From positions 62,001-126,000 of the forward strand of contig NZ_FOKB01000007.1 of NCBI RefSeq assembly GCF_900111895.1: DNA of 64,000 bases, in the 5' to 3' direction. Source of the stretch: Pseudomonas simiae. Its GTDB lineage: Bacteria > Pseudomonadota > Gammaproteobacteria > Pseudomonadales > Pseudomonadaceae. Under the pieces are notes generated by a model that was not told where the DNA came from, made no database searches, and saw nothing but the letters and a program-made list of their open reading frames with translations. Both the position numbers and the translations under genes were made by a program. Position 1 is the first letter of the stretch, and every line of letters starts with the position of its first letter. Below are positions 51,074-61,736 of the stretch, in pieces.

Positions 51074-52897
51074 ATGATGGATGTGCGATCCCCTTTGGCC
51101 AGTATCGGCCTGTGCGCGGCATTGCTGCTGGCTGGCGGCTGCTCCCCCAGCGACGAGCAGAAGCAGACCACCCTCGAAGAGAAAACCGCCAAATTCGAAC
51201 AATCCCTCGACAGCATCCAGGACCCCAAGCTGCGCGACGCCGTCGCCGACCTGGGCGGTTCGCTGCTGTTACTGGAACGGGCGCGGGTCAAACTCGCCAC
51301 CAAGCCCATCGAAGCCGAATACGGTGACGACACACTGGCCCTGCTCAAGCACTACCCCACCCCCCAGGCGCTGGTGGACACCTACATCAATGGCCTGTTC
51401 GTGCTGCGCAAGAACTCCCATTCCGACTACCTGACCGACTTGCAGCCGGTGTTTCCCTTCAACTTCAACATCCCCGACCAATTTCCCTTCCCCCACGGGC
51501 TGGAATGGCAGTCGGTGACCTTGAGCAACAACAAGGTCATCCCCTTCCAGCCAGAGTGGTCGGAAACCGATCCGGGCATCCAACTGAGCCCCAGCAGCTC
51601 CAACCTGACCAACCCTGACGATTTGACGGTGACCTACCCGTTCATCGACGGCATCGAGACGGAAAACAAGAGCCAGCCACAGCCCGTCAGCCTCAAGGGC
51701 ACGGTTGAAGTGGTCGCGCCAGGCAAGGTGCTGACCTTTGACCTGTCGAAACAGGACGTCGGCCACAAGCGCACCGAAGGCAACATCACCCTCAACCTGA
51801 TCCTGCTGGAAAAAAACTACGCCGAGATCGAGCTGACCAACAGCCAGCCACTGGCCCCGGAAGTCGGCGACGAATCGCCCAACCCGCTGCTGGTCCAGGC
51901 GCGCGACAGCACCGGGCAGTTCCTCACACGCTCGGGCTCGATCAATGAAAGCAGTGTCCAAGTTGCGTTTTACGAGAAACAACTGGCCGAGATGCAAAAA
52001 CAGAAGACCTGGTCCGAGGCGTTCGAAAAGCAGTTGATCGATGAGCAGAAAGCCTTCGAACACAAGCAAAGCGGCCACTACGCCAAGGTGTACTTCAATG
52101 GCGTGATCGACAACCTGCAAGTCAACGTGCTGGATTTCTCCACCGCCACGCGCACCCGTAAAGACCTCGATCTGCCGGTGCTGCGTTTCGACAGGAACAG
52201 CTTGCAGAAAACCGTGCAGGCCCTGCCGATGCCGGTCACCGTGTACGACGACGGCGCCGCCAATTGGCTCAAAGACGCAAGCATGACCGAGGACCAGTTG
52301 AAAAACAGCGTCACCATCAGCCAGTCAGTCGAAGACGCCAGCGCGGCGCACATCGTGTTCGACCACCCGTTTACCTTCAATGACGATTTGGTGGGCAGCG
52401 AGCGCAACAGCAGCGATTCACCGGTGACCTTCTTCACCGCCGACGAAAAAGGCGAGCGCGGCGAGCCGATCGAGTTGCCGACCGAGGCCTTTGAGCTGAA
52501 CCCGGCACGCAGCACCCTGACCTATGATCTCACCCTGTTCCCGGAAAACCCGGCCTTTGTGGTGGGCTCGATTCCGCTGTTCCTGGCAACCATCGATAAA
52601 CACGAGATTGACGCGAACACGCTGCCCAAAGGGCTTGAACTCAAAGACAACGCGCTGATCGTCGACCAGAAGGCATTCCCCGCCGACAGCTGGCGTTTCT
52701 ACGCCAAAGACGCCAGTGGCAACTACCTCAAGGAAATCCTCGGCGTCAGCCACCGCGCCGAGGAATACGGCACGGCGATGTTTGACGTGCATTACTTCTA
52801 CGGCCAGCCAACCACCCTGGAAAGCTACCAGCGCACCGACCTGAGCACCGTGCAATATGGCTTCGAGGTCAAGTTGGACAAACCCGAGAGCAAATAG
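51074..52897 (+). CDS. Large hypothetical lipoprotein
   Basis: 607 aa from MMDVRSPLASIGLCAALLLA. Lipobox LLAGGC (Cys about residue 23), then a Gln/Glu-rich linker. The rest is a beta-rich repeated extracytoplasmic protein (NYAEIELTNSQPLAPEVGDE; FDHPFTFNDDLVGSERNS) with no known family. Start chosen by position of the signal peptide; a GTG at 51020 would put an extra 18 residues in front of it. Confidence 0.75.
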   Translation: MMDVRSPLASIGLCAALLLAGGCSPSDEQKQTTLEEKTAKFEQSLDSIQDPKLRDAVADLGGSLLLLERARVKLATKPIEAEYGDDTLALLKHYPTPQALVDTYINGLFVLRKNSHSDYLTDLQPVFPFNFNIPDQFPFPHGLEWQSVTLSNNKVIPFQPEWSETDPGIQLSPSSSNLTNPDDLTVTYPFIDGIETENKSQPQPVSLKGTVEVVAPGKVLTFDLSKQDVGHKRTEGNITLNLILLEKNYAEIELTNSQPLAPEVGDESPNPLLVQARDSTGQFLTRSGSINESSVQVAFYEKQLAEMQKQKTWSEAFEKQLIDEQKAFEHKQSGHYAKVYFNGVIDNLQVNVLDFSTATRTRKDLDLPVLRFDRNSLQKTVQALPMPVTVYDDGAANWLKDASMTEDQLKNSVTISQSVEDASAAHIVFDHPFTFNDDLVGSERNSSDSPVTFFTADEKGERGEPIELPTEAFELNPARSTLTYDLTLFPENPAFVVGSIPLFLATIDKHEIDANTLPKGLELKDNALIVDQKAFPADSWRFYAKDASGNYLKEILGVSHRAEEYGTAMFDVHYFYGQPTTLESYQRTDLSTVQYGFEVKLDKPESK

Positions 52898-52900
52898 CGG

Positions 52901-53209
52901 TCAGTGCTGGGTCTCACCATTGAGCTGTCGCAGATGGGCCTGCATGTGCAGGCACCAGATCTGCGGGTCACCCGCCTGCTCGTAGCCGTGCTGGGTCAGG
53001 CTGTCCACGATGGACTCCAGAATATTTTCCGCAACGAAGGGCCCAGGGAACGGGCCTTGGGACTTGATGGTGGAGGGCTGTTCACCGGTCATTCCGGCGG
53101 CAAACAACAAGGTCCACATCCCGTTATCCCCCGCGAGAGGGCGAATGGAACATTCGATACGGGTGACCAGGCCAAAGCACTGGCGGGTAAGGCAAAGGTT
53201 GCGCGGCAT
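52901..53209 (-). CDS. Hypothetical protein
   Basis: 102 aa from MPRNLCLTRQCFGLVTRIEC (start uncertain; ATG 53239 adds ten residues). MWTLLFAAGMTGEQPSTIKS and AHLRQLNGETQH at the end. Stop 4 bp past the convergent lipoprotein gene's stop. No function recognised. Confidence 0.6.
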   Translation of the reverse strand: MPRNLCLTRQCFGLVTRIECSIRPLAGDNGMWTLLFAAGMTGEQPSTIKSQGPFPGPFVAENILESIVDSLTQHGYEQAGDPQIWCLHMQAHLRQLNGETQH

Positions 53210-53387
53210 GGCGGCGACCCTCGGTAGATCGGTGTTCAACCTGCGCCTGGGGCGAGGCTGTTTCTATCCCGCGACTCCTGTGGATATCCCTTGAGCAAAG
53301 AATAGAAGAAAACCACGACAAACCAAGGTTGTAGGGACCAACGGGCGTTGGCCCCCAACCCAAGTCAATTTAATGACGAGTCAGCCC

Positions 53388-55826
53388 TCAGGTCGGTTTG
53401 GCTTCGGCCAGCGCCTGCTGTGCCAACTCCTTCTCCGCTTCCTTGAGGTCTTCCTCGCTGATCATCTCGGCAATCGCGCGCAACCGCTCTACCACGCGCG
53501 CGTTCACCGTGCCTTCCGGGAACTGCCCCTCGGCATCCGGCTCACCGGCATCCTCGCCCACCAGCAGGCTCAGCGCCTCGTCGGCCTGGCGCACCGCATA
53601 GATGTGGAACTGCCCGGCGCGCACGGCCGCCAGCACCTTCTCATCGAGCATCAACGTGGCGACGTTGGCCTGGGGAATGATTGCGCCCTGCTCACCGGTC
53701 AAACCGCGTGCTTCACACAGCCGGAAGAAGCCTTCGATCTTCTCGTTGACCCCCCCCACTGCCTGCACTTCACCAAACTGGTTGATGGAGCCGGTGATGG
53801 CAAAGCACTGCTTGAGCGGCGTCTTCGACAACGCCGAGATCAAGGTGCACGCCTCGCCCAAGGACGCACTGTCGCCGTCCACGTAGCCGTAAGACTGCTC
53901 CAGCGCGATGCTCGCCGAGATCGCCAGCGGGAATTCCTGGGCATAGCGGCTGCCCAGGTAGCCCGTGAGGATCATCACCCCCTTGGAGTGGATCGGCTGG
54001 CCGAGGTTGACCTCGCGCTCGATGTCGACAATGCCGCTGCCGCCCGGGTACACCGTGGCGGAAATCCGCGCCGGCACGCCGAAGGCCGAGTCACCGACCT
54101 CCAGCACCGTCAACCCGTTGCACTTGCCTACCGCCGCACCCGCGGTGTCGATGAGGATGACTCCGGCGAGCATGTCGTCGAGGATCCGCGCCGACACCCG
54201 CCCGGTGCGCGTGGCCTTGGCCTTGAGGGCGCGCTCGATATGGCCCGCATCGGTCATCTCGTCGCCCGCCAGGTGACGAATGAAGTCCGCCTCGCTGACC
54301 AGTTGGAACAAGTCGCCAATTCGCGCCGACAAACGCCCCTGATGCTCCGCCAACCGTGCGCTGTAAGTGGCCAACCGCGCCACCGCGTCCGACGTCAGCG
54401 GCGCCATGCCTTCTTCCGACGTGCGGGTTTTGAGCAACTGGGCGAACTGCTCCAGGCTTTCGTCCACCATCGGGATGTCTTCGTCGAAGTCCACCAGTAC
54501 GCGGAACATCTCCTGGAAATCCGGATCGGCGTCCTGCAATGCGTAGTACAGCTGGCGCGAACCGATGATGATCACTTTGACCTGCAACGGAATCATCTGC
54601 GGGTTGAGGGTCACGGTGGCCAGGCGGCCCAGCTCGCCCAGGGGCGATTCCATTTTCAGCTTGCGCGATTGCAGGGAGCGTTTAAGAGCGTCCCAGACAA
54701 ACGGCTCGCTGAGCATTTTCTCGGCTTCCAGGATCAGGAAACCACCGTTGGCACGGTGCAACGCGCCCGGACGCAACTGGCGATAAGTGGTGTAGAGCGC
54801 GCCCTGGTCGGTGCTGTATTCGATCCGCCCGAACAGGTTGTCGTAGGTCGGGTGCGGCTCAAACACCACGGGGGCGCCACCGTTGACCGGATGGCCCACC
54901 ACCAGGCTCGGGCAGTACTGTTCTTCCAGCAGCTTGCGCGCCTGGGCGTCGGTCTTGGCGTCGTCCACCAATTGCTCGACCACGGTCTTGAGCAGGTACA
55001 CCTGCATGGCTTGCAGGTAACCGCAGACCGCGGCGTTTTCGGCATACTTTTCCGACAACGGTGCAAGCAATGGTTGCAGGGCCAGGGTGATGGTTTCTTC
55101 GTTGAACTGGCGCAGTTGATTGTTCGACTCACGCTTCCACTGCGGCAGGCTGGCCAATTCTTCGTTGAGGCGTTCTTCCAGCTCGGAAATGTCCGTGTGG
55201 AAACGTTCGCGATCGGCTTCCGGCAACTGCGAAAACTCGGCCTCGTCCAGCGCCTTGCCGTCGAGCATCGGGGTGAAGGCGATATTGGTGCTGTCGCGGT
55301 ACAGCGCCACGTCTTTTTCCAGGGCCAGGCGTTCGATCACGTCCAGGGCCTTGTCGTAACGCTGGTTGAAGGCACGGTCGATGGCGCTTTTGCGCTGTTG
55401 ATACGTCGGGTGTTCGAAGACGGCCGGGAAGGTGGCAACGAGGTTGTCGACCAAACCGTTGATGTCATTGATGAACGCCGCCGCAGCGCCGCCTGGCAAC
55501 TCCAGGGCACGGGGTTCGCGGGGTTCATCGAAATTATTCACATAGACCCAATCCGCCGGGGTCTGCAGGCGCTTGCCTTCGGCTTTCAGGTAGCGTTTGA
55601 CGAACGAAAAGCGGCCGGTACCGGGCTCGCCCATGACAAACACGTTGTAACCGGGGCGTGGCATGGCCACACCGAACTGCAAGGCTTCAACCGCACGTTC
55701 CTGGCCAAGCACACCGCGAAAGGGCTCCAAATCATTGGTGGTCGAGAAGCTGAACTGTTCAGCGGAGAAAGGGCGAGTCAGCGCTTCGGGCGCTAGACGC
55801 AAGCTGGCAGCAACAGGATCAGGCAT
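53388..55826 (-). CDS. Lon-family ATP-dependent protease (PA0779/AsrA-like)
   Basis: 812 aa. N-terminal AAA part with a P-loop-like GYNVFVMGEPGTGRFSFVK (about residues 58-76), which is degenerate in the GKS/T position (GR instead of GK), as I recall for LonC/YcbZ-type members. C-terminal Lon protease domain with the Ser in YVDGDSASLGEACTLISALS and the Lys in VGGVNEKIEGFFRLC. P. aeruginosa AsrA (PA0779) raises heat-shock protein expression after aminoglycoside stress. No operon partner. Confidence 0.9.
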   Translation of the reverse strand: MPDPVAASLRLAPEALTRPFSAEQFSFSTTNDLEPFRGVLGQERAVEALQFGVAMPRPGYNVFVMGEPGTGRFSFVKRYLKAEGKRLQTPADWVYVNNFDEPREPRALELPGGAAAAFINDINGLVDNLVATFPAVFEHPTYQQRKSAIDRAFNQRYDKALDVIERLALEKDVALYRDSTNIAFTPMLDGKALDEAEFSQLPEADRERFHTDISELEERLNEELASLPQWKRESNNQLRQFNEETITLALQPLLAPLSEKYAENAAVCGYLQAMQVYLLKTVVEQLVDDAKTDAQARKLLEEQYCPSLVVGHPVNGGAPVVFEPHPTYDNLFGRIEYSTDQGALYTTYRQLRPGALHRANGGFLILEAEKMLSEPFVWDALKRSLQSRKLKMESPLGELGRLATVTLNPQMIPLQVKVIIIGSRQLYYALQDADPDFQEMFRVLVDFDEDIPMVDESLEQFAQLLKTRTSEEGMAPLTSDAVARLATYSARLAEHQGRLSARIGDLFQLVSEADFIRHLAGDEMTDAGHIERALKAKATRTGRVSARILDDMLAGVILIDTAGAAVGKCNGLTVLEVGDSAFGVPARISATVYPGGSGIVDIEREVNLGQPIHSKGVMILTGYLGSRYAQEFPLAISASIALEQSYGYVDGDSASLGEACTLISALSKTPLKQCFAITGSINQFGEVQAVGGVNEKIEGFFRLCEARGLTGEQGAIIPQANVATLMLDEKVLAAVRAGQFHIYAVRQADEALSLLVGEDAGEPDAEGQFPEGTVNARVVERLRAIAEMISEEDLKEAEKELAQQALAEAKPT

Positions 55827-56093
55827 CGGGCTTCCTTACATCAGGCGGGGCAGATGACGGCATTCTGGCTCTCGGTTGCGCGCTCTGGCAAGGCGCGCTT
55901 TCGGGAAAGCGTAGACGTGGGATGCGACCTGCAGAAATATCGCGACATCGCCAATTGTTTTATAAAAATGCACGGAACCCTTGGAACGTGCCTAAACTCC
56001 AAATTGCGCGGGTTGGACTAATAACTGGCCCCTAGGGCGCTGCGACGCGCCTGAACCCTTGTCCATTGGTTTGCACACAAAGAGAACAAAGCT

Positions 56094-56582
56094 ATGAAAC
56101 GGATCCTTCTCGGTACTCTCTTCACCGTCGTCTCCCTCAATGCAATGGCAGAAGCACCAGGCGGCCCGAACTGCGGTTGGGGCAACATGTTGTTCGAAGG
56201 CCAGCGCGGCACTCCAGCTCACTTCCTGGCTTCCACCACTAACGGTACTTCGGGTAACGCCACCTTCGGCATGACCTCAGGCACCAACGGTTGCAGCACC
56301 AACAGCGCCCTGTCCTACGGCGGCAAGTCCTGGATTGCCATGAATGGCATGATGAACGAGCTGTCCGAAGACATGGCCAAAGGCAACGGCGAGGCGCTGA
56401 CCACCTACGCCGTGGTACTGGGCGTTGCACCGGAAGATCGCGAGCACTTCGCGGCTGTGACCCACGAGCACTTCCAGCAGATCTTCAGCAAGGCTGACGT
56501 GACCGCTGATGACGTGCACAACAACACCATTGCTGTACTGAAAAGTGATGCCCGTCTGGCGAAATACGCGACCCAGGCTTAA
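56094..56582 (+). CDS. DUF3015 family periplasmic protein
   Basis: 162 aa. Signal peptide MKRILLGTLFTVVSLNAMAE. PNCGWGNMLFEGQRGTPAHF is the family start with a conserved Cys; TSGTNGCSTNSALSYGG holds the second Cys. Ends in a helix with a DREHFAAVTHEHFQQIF region. Function unknown. Co-directional with the DUF4105 gene but separated by a good terminator. Confidence 0.9.
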   Translation: MKRILLGTLFTVVSLNAMAEAPGGPNCGWGNMLFEGQRGTPAHFLASTTNGTSGNATFGMTSGTNGCSTNSALSYGGKSWIAMNGMMNELSEDMAKGNGEALTTYAVVLGVAPEDREHFAAVTHEHFQQIFSKADVTADDVHNNTIAVLKSDARLAKYATQA

Positions 56583-56592
56583 GCTCGACCAG

Positions 56593-56623
56593 CCCGCGCC
56601 TACCAAGGCGCGGGTTTTATTTT
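56593..56623 (+). terminator. Terminator after the DUF3015 gene
   Basis: CCCGCGCC (56593-56600) pairs with GGCGCGGG (56607-56614) around TACCAA, followed by TTTTATTTT. Standard Rho-independent form. Confidence 0.95.
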
Positions 56624-56673
56624 GGACCCGCCTCCCCTTTGGGTCTCTTTTATTTCCGACTTAAGTTGCCCCT

Positions 56674-58527
56674 ATGCTCAAACGCTTTGCCTGGATGGCA
56701 CTCTTCGCCTGCGCCCCGCTGTACGCGGCCCCGCACCTTGATGATCAACGTTTGCAGCAATTGGCCAATGATCCGTTTTGGCTGTCCCTCGGCCATTACG
56801 AAGCCGGGAAGGTCAGTGGCTGGCGCAGCTATGTCAGCGACAAGAAGTTCTTCCTCGCAGCCGACGGTGCCCACCACCCGGATGCCGAACTCAAGGCCAC
56901 CGTTGACGCGCTCTATGCGCCGGCCAGCCTGGGTGAAAAACACGCCCAATGCGTTTACCCCGCACGGACCCGCTGGCTCAAGGATCAGTTGCACCTCACT
57001 GACCTGCCTGCCGTGGACTGCACAGAATTCAAGCAATGGTTCAAGGACGTCGCCCCCCATAGCGCGGTGATGATCTTCCCGGCGGCCTACCTCAACAGCC
57101 CGTCGTCGATGTTCGGCCACACCCTGCTGCGCATCGACCAGGCCGACGTGCAAAGCAACAACACCGCCCTGCTCAGCTACGCGATCAACTTCGGCGCCTA
57201 TATCGAGGGCTCCGACAACAGCATTCTCTACGCCTGGAAAGGCCTGATGGGCGGCTATCCCGGCCTGTTCGCCCTGGTGCCTTATCAGGAGAAGCTGTCG
57301 GAGTACCGTAGCCTTGAGAACCGCGACCTGTGGGAATATCGGCTTAACCTGACGCAAGTCGAGACCGAGCGCATGGTCGAGCACGTGTGGGAGCTCAAGC
57401 AGATCCAGTTCGACTACTTTTTCTTCGACGAAAACTGCTCGTATCGCCTGCTGGAACTGCTGCAAGTGGCCCGCCCCGGCCTGCGCCTGACCGAACAGTT
57501 CCCGCTGACCGCCATCCCGACCGACACGGTCAAGGCCGTAAAAGACGCAGGCCTGGTAGAAAAAATCGACTATCGCCCCTCCCGTGAACGCGAATTGCTG
57601 GAACGCGCCAAGCCGCTCGATAGCGACGAACAGCGCTGGGTATTAAAGATCAGCGACGACCAGAAGCAATTGCAGGAGCCCGCCTTCAAAGCCCTGCCCC
57701 GCGAGCGTCAGGCCCTGATCATCGACGCCGCCTACCGCCTTGGCCGCTACCGCGCCAACGGCCTGGAACGTGACACCGCCCGCTCCCAGCGCAGCTTCGA
57801 GCTGCTGCGCGCGATCAACCAGAACCCGGCGCCCGACTTGAAAATCACACCGCCCGGCCTACCGGAAAACGGCCATGAATCCCGCACCTGGCAAGCCGGC
57901 ATCGGCACCCGTGGCGATAAGGCTTTCGGTGAATACGGCCTGCGCATGGCCTACCACGACCTCAATGACAACGCCGAAGGTTTCCCCCTGGGCGCGCAGA
58001 TCGAAATCCTGCAGATGAAACTGCGCCAGTACGAAGGCAACCACTGGCAACTGCAGCAACTGGACCTGGCCACCATCCGCTCCTTGACCCCGCGCAACGC
58101 CCTGTTGCAACCGTGGTCATGGCAAGTCACCGGCGGCCTTGAACGTGTACCGGGCAAACACGACGACGAAACCCTGGTCGCCCACGTCAACGGCGGCGCC
58201 GGCGGCACCTGGCAGTTGAGCGACGACATGCTTGGCTTCGCCCTCGGCACCGTGCGCGTGGAGCACAACAACGACTTCAACGAAGCCATCTCCCCTGCCG
58301 CCGGCTTCAACACTGGCGTGCTGTGGAAAAACCCGCTGGGCAACCTGAGCCTGGAAGCCAAGGGTGACTTTTTCACCAACGGCGAAGTACGCCGCAGCAT
58401 CAGCCTCAACCAGCAGTGGGAATTGTCGCGCAACCTGGGCCTGCGCCTGAGCGCACAGCGCGAGTACAGCCATTTGTCGACGCCCGTGAATGAAGTGATG
58501 CTGGAAGTGAAGTGGTATCACTACTGA
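56674..58527 (+). CDS. DUF4105 family outer-envelope protein
   Basis: 617 aa. Signal peptide MLKRFAWMALFACAPLYAAP. The DUF4105 domain covers about residues 115-260, with NSPSSMFGHTLLRIDQADVQ and FFFDENCSYRLLELLQVARP (conserved His and Cys, consistent with a papain-like peptidase/transferase fold). The C-terminal third (about 400-617) has alternating aromatic strands ending in VMLEVKWYHY, a beta-barrel-like end. Substrate unknown. Confidence 0.85.
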   Translation: MLKRFAWMALFACAPLYAAPHLDDQRLQQLANDPFWLSLGHYEAGKVSGWRSYVSDKKFFLAADGAHHPDAELKATVDALYAPASLGEKHAQCVYPARTRWLKDQLHLTDLPAVDCTEFKQWFKDVAPHSAVMIFPAAYLNSPSSMFGHTLLRIDQADVQSNNTALLSYAINFGAYIEGSDNSILYAWKGLMGGYPGLFALVPYQEKLSEYRSLENRDLWEYRLNLTQVETERMVEHVWELKQIQFDYFFFDENCSYRLLELLQVARPGLRLTEQFPLTAIPTDTVKAVKDAGLVEKIDYRPSRERELLERAKPLDSDEQRWVLKISDDQKQLQEPAFKALPRERQALIIDAAYRLGRYRANGLERDTARSQRSFELLRAINQNPAPDLKITPPGLPENGHESRTWQAGIGTRGDKAFGEYGLRMAYHDLNDNAEGFPLGAQIEILQMKLRQYEGNHWQLQQLDLATIRSLTPRNALLQPWSWQVTGGLERVPGKHDDETLVAHVNGGAGGTWQLSDDMLGFALGTVRVEHNNDFNEAISPAAGFNTGVLWKNPLGNLSLEAKGDFFTNGEVRRSISLNQQWELSRNLGLRLSAQREYSHLSTPVNEVMLEVKWYHY

Positions 58528-58547
58528 TCGAAACCTGGCGACGATCA

Positions 58548-58643
58548 ACATGTGGGAGCGGGCTTGCTCGCGAATGCGGTGTATCAGCCCAAGTTTTCAG
58601 TGACTGACACTCCGCAATCGCGAGCAAGCCCGCTCCCACATGT
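58548..58643. repeat. Pseudomonas REP inverted pair
   Basis: ACATGTGGGAGCGGGCTTGC continuing TCGCGA (58548-58573) and its exact 26-bp inverted copy (58618-58643), separated by 44 bp. This is the classic fluorescens-group REP doublet, found after gene ends. Confidence 0.95.
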
Positions 58644-58698
58644 ATCACCCTGTATTCAACTACATCGCATTGCCTATCCAACCAGGAGCTCAACCAAC

Positions 58699-58998
58699 AT
58701 GGTCGTTAACTGCACCACCCTTGAACACGTCCGAGAAAACATCGACCGCCTCGACCAACAAATCGTCACCCTGCTGGCAGAGCGCGGCCGTTACGTGTCA
58801 CAGGCGGCGCGCTTCAAGAAAGATGCTGATGGCGTCAAGGCGCCACAACGAGTTGAACAGGTGATTGCCAAAGTGCGGGGGTTGTCCGACGCGGCGGGCG
58901 CCAACCCCGACGTCACGGAGCAGGTGTATCGCGCGATGATTGCGGCGTTTATCCAGCAGGAATTGGCGGAGCATTCTGCACTGCCAGGCACTGCTTAA
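58699..58998 (+). CDS. Chorismate mutase family protein (AroQ class)
   Basis: 99 aa from MVVNCTTLEHVRENIDRLDQ, with AGGAG upstream. Helical AroQ-type motif RLDQQIVTLLAERGRYVSQA and VEQVIAKVRGLSDAAGANPD (Arg and Lys in the expected places). Small monofunctional or stand-alone chorismate mutases of this kind convert chorismate to prephenate. It could instead be an isochorismate-pyruvate lyase-like member (PchB relatives). No neighbouring aromatic genes. Confidence 0.8.
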   Translation: MVVNCTTLEHVRENIDRLDQQIVTLLAERGRYVSQAARFKKDADGVKAPQRVEQVIAKVRGLSDAAGANPDVTEQVYRAMIAAFIQQELAEHSALPGTA

Positions 58999-59130
58999 CC
59001 TGCAGACGCCGGGGCCGGCGCCTACACATTTGGGATTTGCCCACGCCTTTCTCACCTCCCTTTCACACCGCCCCGACAAATCCCCTTCTAGACTCTCCCT
59101 ATCAGCCGTGAAACGGCCAGGGAGTACGCC

Positions 59131-59487
59131 ATGTGGCGGTCTGCGGTAATGCTGTGTGCGGTGCTGGGGTTGGCGGGTTGCCAGTCGACCCATCAGGAGT
59201 TGCTGGCCAAGGGTTATCCACCGGCATTTGCCGACGGTTTTGACGATGGCTGCAGCAGTGGCCGCCAGGCGGCGGGGGTGATTACCGGGGCGTTTCGCAA
59301 GAACGTGCCTCGGTATCTGAAGGACCGGCAATACGCCGAGGGTTGGGAGGATGGCTTTCGCCAGTGCAAGGCCATGCGCGAAAACGATGAGTTGCGCGAT
59401 TACAAGGAGCGGCACTGGGACGACCGGGATCGCGAATGGCAACAGGAGAAAGACCGCGACGCAGGCCGGACCTATCGCTCGCACTAG
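59131..59487 (+). CDS. Small lipoprotein, hypothetical
   Basis: 118 aa. MWRSAVMLCAVLGLAGCQST gives a signal peptide with lipobox LAGC. Mature part has conserved-looking GFDDGCSSGRQAAG and EGWEDGFRQCKAMRENDELR (two Cys) and a highly charged C-terminal tail (RDYKERHWDDRDREWQQEKD). GGGAG at 59121 supports the start. Function unknown. Confidence 0.8.
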   Translation: MWRSAVMLCAVLGLAGCQSTHQELLAKGYPPAFADGFDDGCSSGRQAAGVITGAFRKNVPRYLKDRQYAEGWEDGFRQCKAMRENDELRDYKERHWDDRDREWQQEKDRDAGRTYRSH

Positions 59488-59557
59488 GTCGCTTTCAGAC
59501 ATCCATCGAAACTAAAGTGCGGCGACCATGGCCCAAACTCCATAGAGGGAGAATGTC

Positions 59558-60051
59558 ATGAGCCGAGCTTTTGTTAACGAAGACAACGCTGCTGCCCAGG
59601 CCGACCAGCCGGTGGAGCGCCACGTCAGCGAGCAGCCCAACCGCCTCACCGCGCAAGGTTTGGCGCAGTTGCAGGCCAAGGTTGCGCAGTTGCAGCAGGC
59701 ATACAGCGCCGAATCGCTAAAGGGCGAGCACGCCGATAAACAGCGCCAGGCCGACCTTGAACGGGATTTGCGTTACTTCAACCAGCGAGTGCAAAGCGCC
59801 CAGGTCGTGGCGCCGGCCACCTCCACCGACAAGGTACAGATCGGCAGTTGGGTGACCTTCGCCAATGAGCAGGACGAACAGCAGCGTATCCAGTTGGTCG
59901 GAGAAGACCAGGCCGATGCGAGCGCAGGCCTGATCAACTGGGGCTCGCCCCTGGGCCGCGCCTTGCTGGGCGCCCAGGTGGGTGACGAGGTGGTGTGGCA
60001 GCGCCCCGTCGGCGATCAGTTGATCGAAGTGCTGCGGATCGAACCCGAGGC

Positions 60052-60055
<4 letters not shown>
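59558..60055 (+). CDS. GreA/GreB-family elongation-factor-like protein
   Basis: 165 aa. Begins MSRAFVNEDNAAAQADQPVE, like GreB. N-terminal coiled coil (about 30-90; EHADKQRQADLERDLRYFNQ) and C-terminal GreA/B_C domain (STDKVQIGSWVTFANEQDEQ; INWGSPLGRALLGAQVGDEV). The acidic tip residues of a transcript-cleavage factor are not clear, so it may bind RNA polymerase without cleavage, like Rnk. The stop overlaps the convergent gdhA stop by 4 bp. Confidence 0.9.
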
Positions 60056-61389
<1,334 letters not shown>

Positions 61390-61577
61390 GAAAAGTCTCG
61401 GCAAATTGATTGTTTTTAAATGAGATTGAGCCGGACTTTAGCAATTCATATCGCACCGCGACAGGGCAAAATGTCGCCTTTGTGAATTTAAATGGTGCAT
61501 TGGATATAAATTGCCCCGTTTTTTTGCCCCTTAACAGGGATTTCAACCCGAGCTATGCACCAATAGTTAAACCGCTA

Positions 61578-61657
61578 TCGCAGGCAAGCCAGCTCCGACA
61601 TTAGATCGAGTACCTCTGCTACGACACGGTCCAATGTGGGAGCTGGCTTGCCTGCGA
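61578..61657. repeat. REP inverted pair (second type)
   Basis: TCGCAGGCAAGCCAGCTCC (61578-61596) and its inverted copy at 61633-61657 with one mismatch over 25 bp. Same REP family as at 58.5 kb but with a different core (CAGGCAAGCCAGC). Confidence 0.9.
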
Positions 61658-61689
61658 TGAAGTCGCCTCGGTCCACCTGAATAGCGCCC

Positions 61690-61723
61690 AAAAAAAACGG
61701 AGCCCGAAGGCTCCGCTTTTTTT
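61690..61723. terminator. Bidirectional terminator after ettA
   Basis: CGGAGCC and GGCTCCG around CGAA, with a run of A before and T after. Efficient in either direction. For ettA (-) it is the 3' terminator. Confidence 0.93.
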
Positions 61724-61736
61724 AAACCAACCCGAA

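Noticed and set aside
53330..53357. Imperfect hairpin GGGACCAACG / CGTTGGCCCC
   Set aside because: Only a 2-nt loop, a mismatch in the stem, and no T-run; too weak to call as a terminator.
53373..55796. An 807-codon plus-strand open frame opposite the Lon-like protease
   Set aside because: Antisense shadow of a gene with clear protease motifs; Arg/His/Gln-rich translation with no family resemblance.
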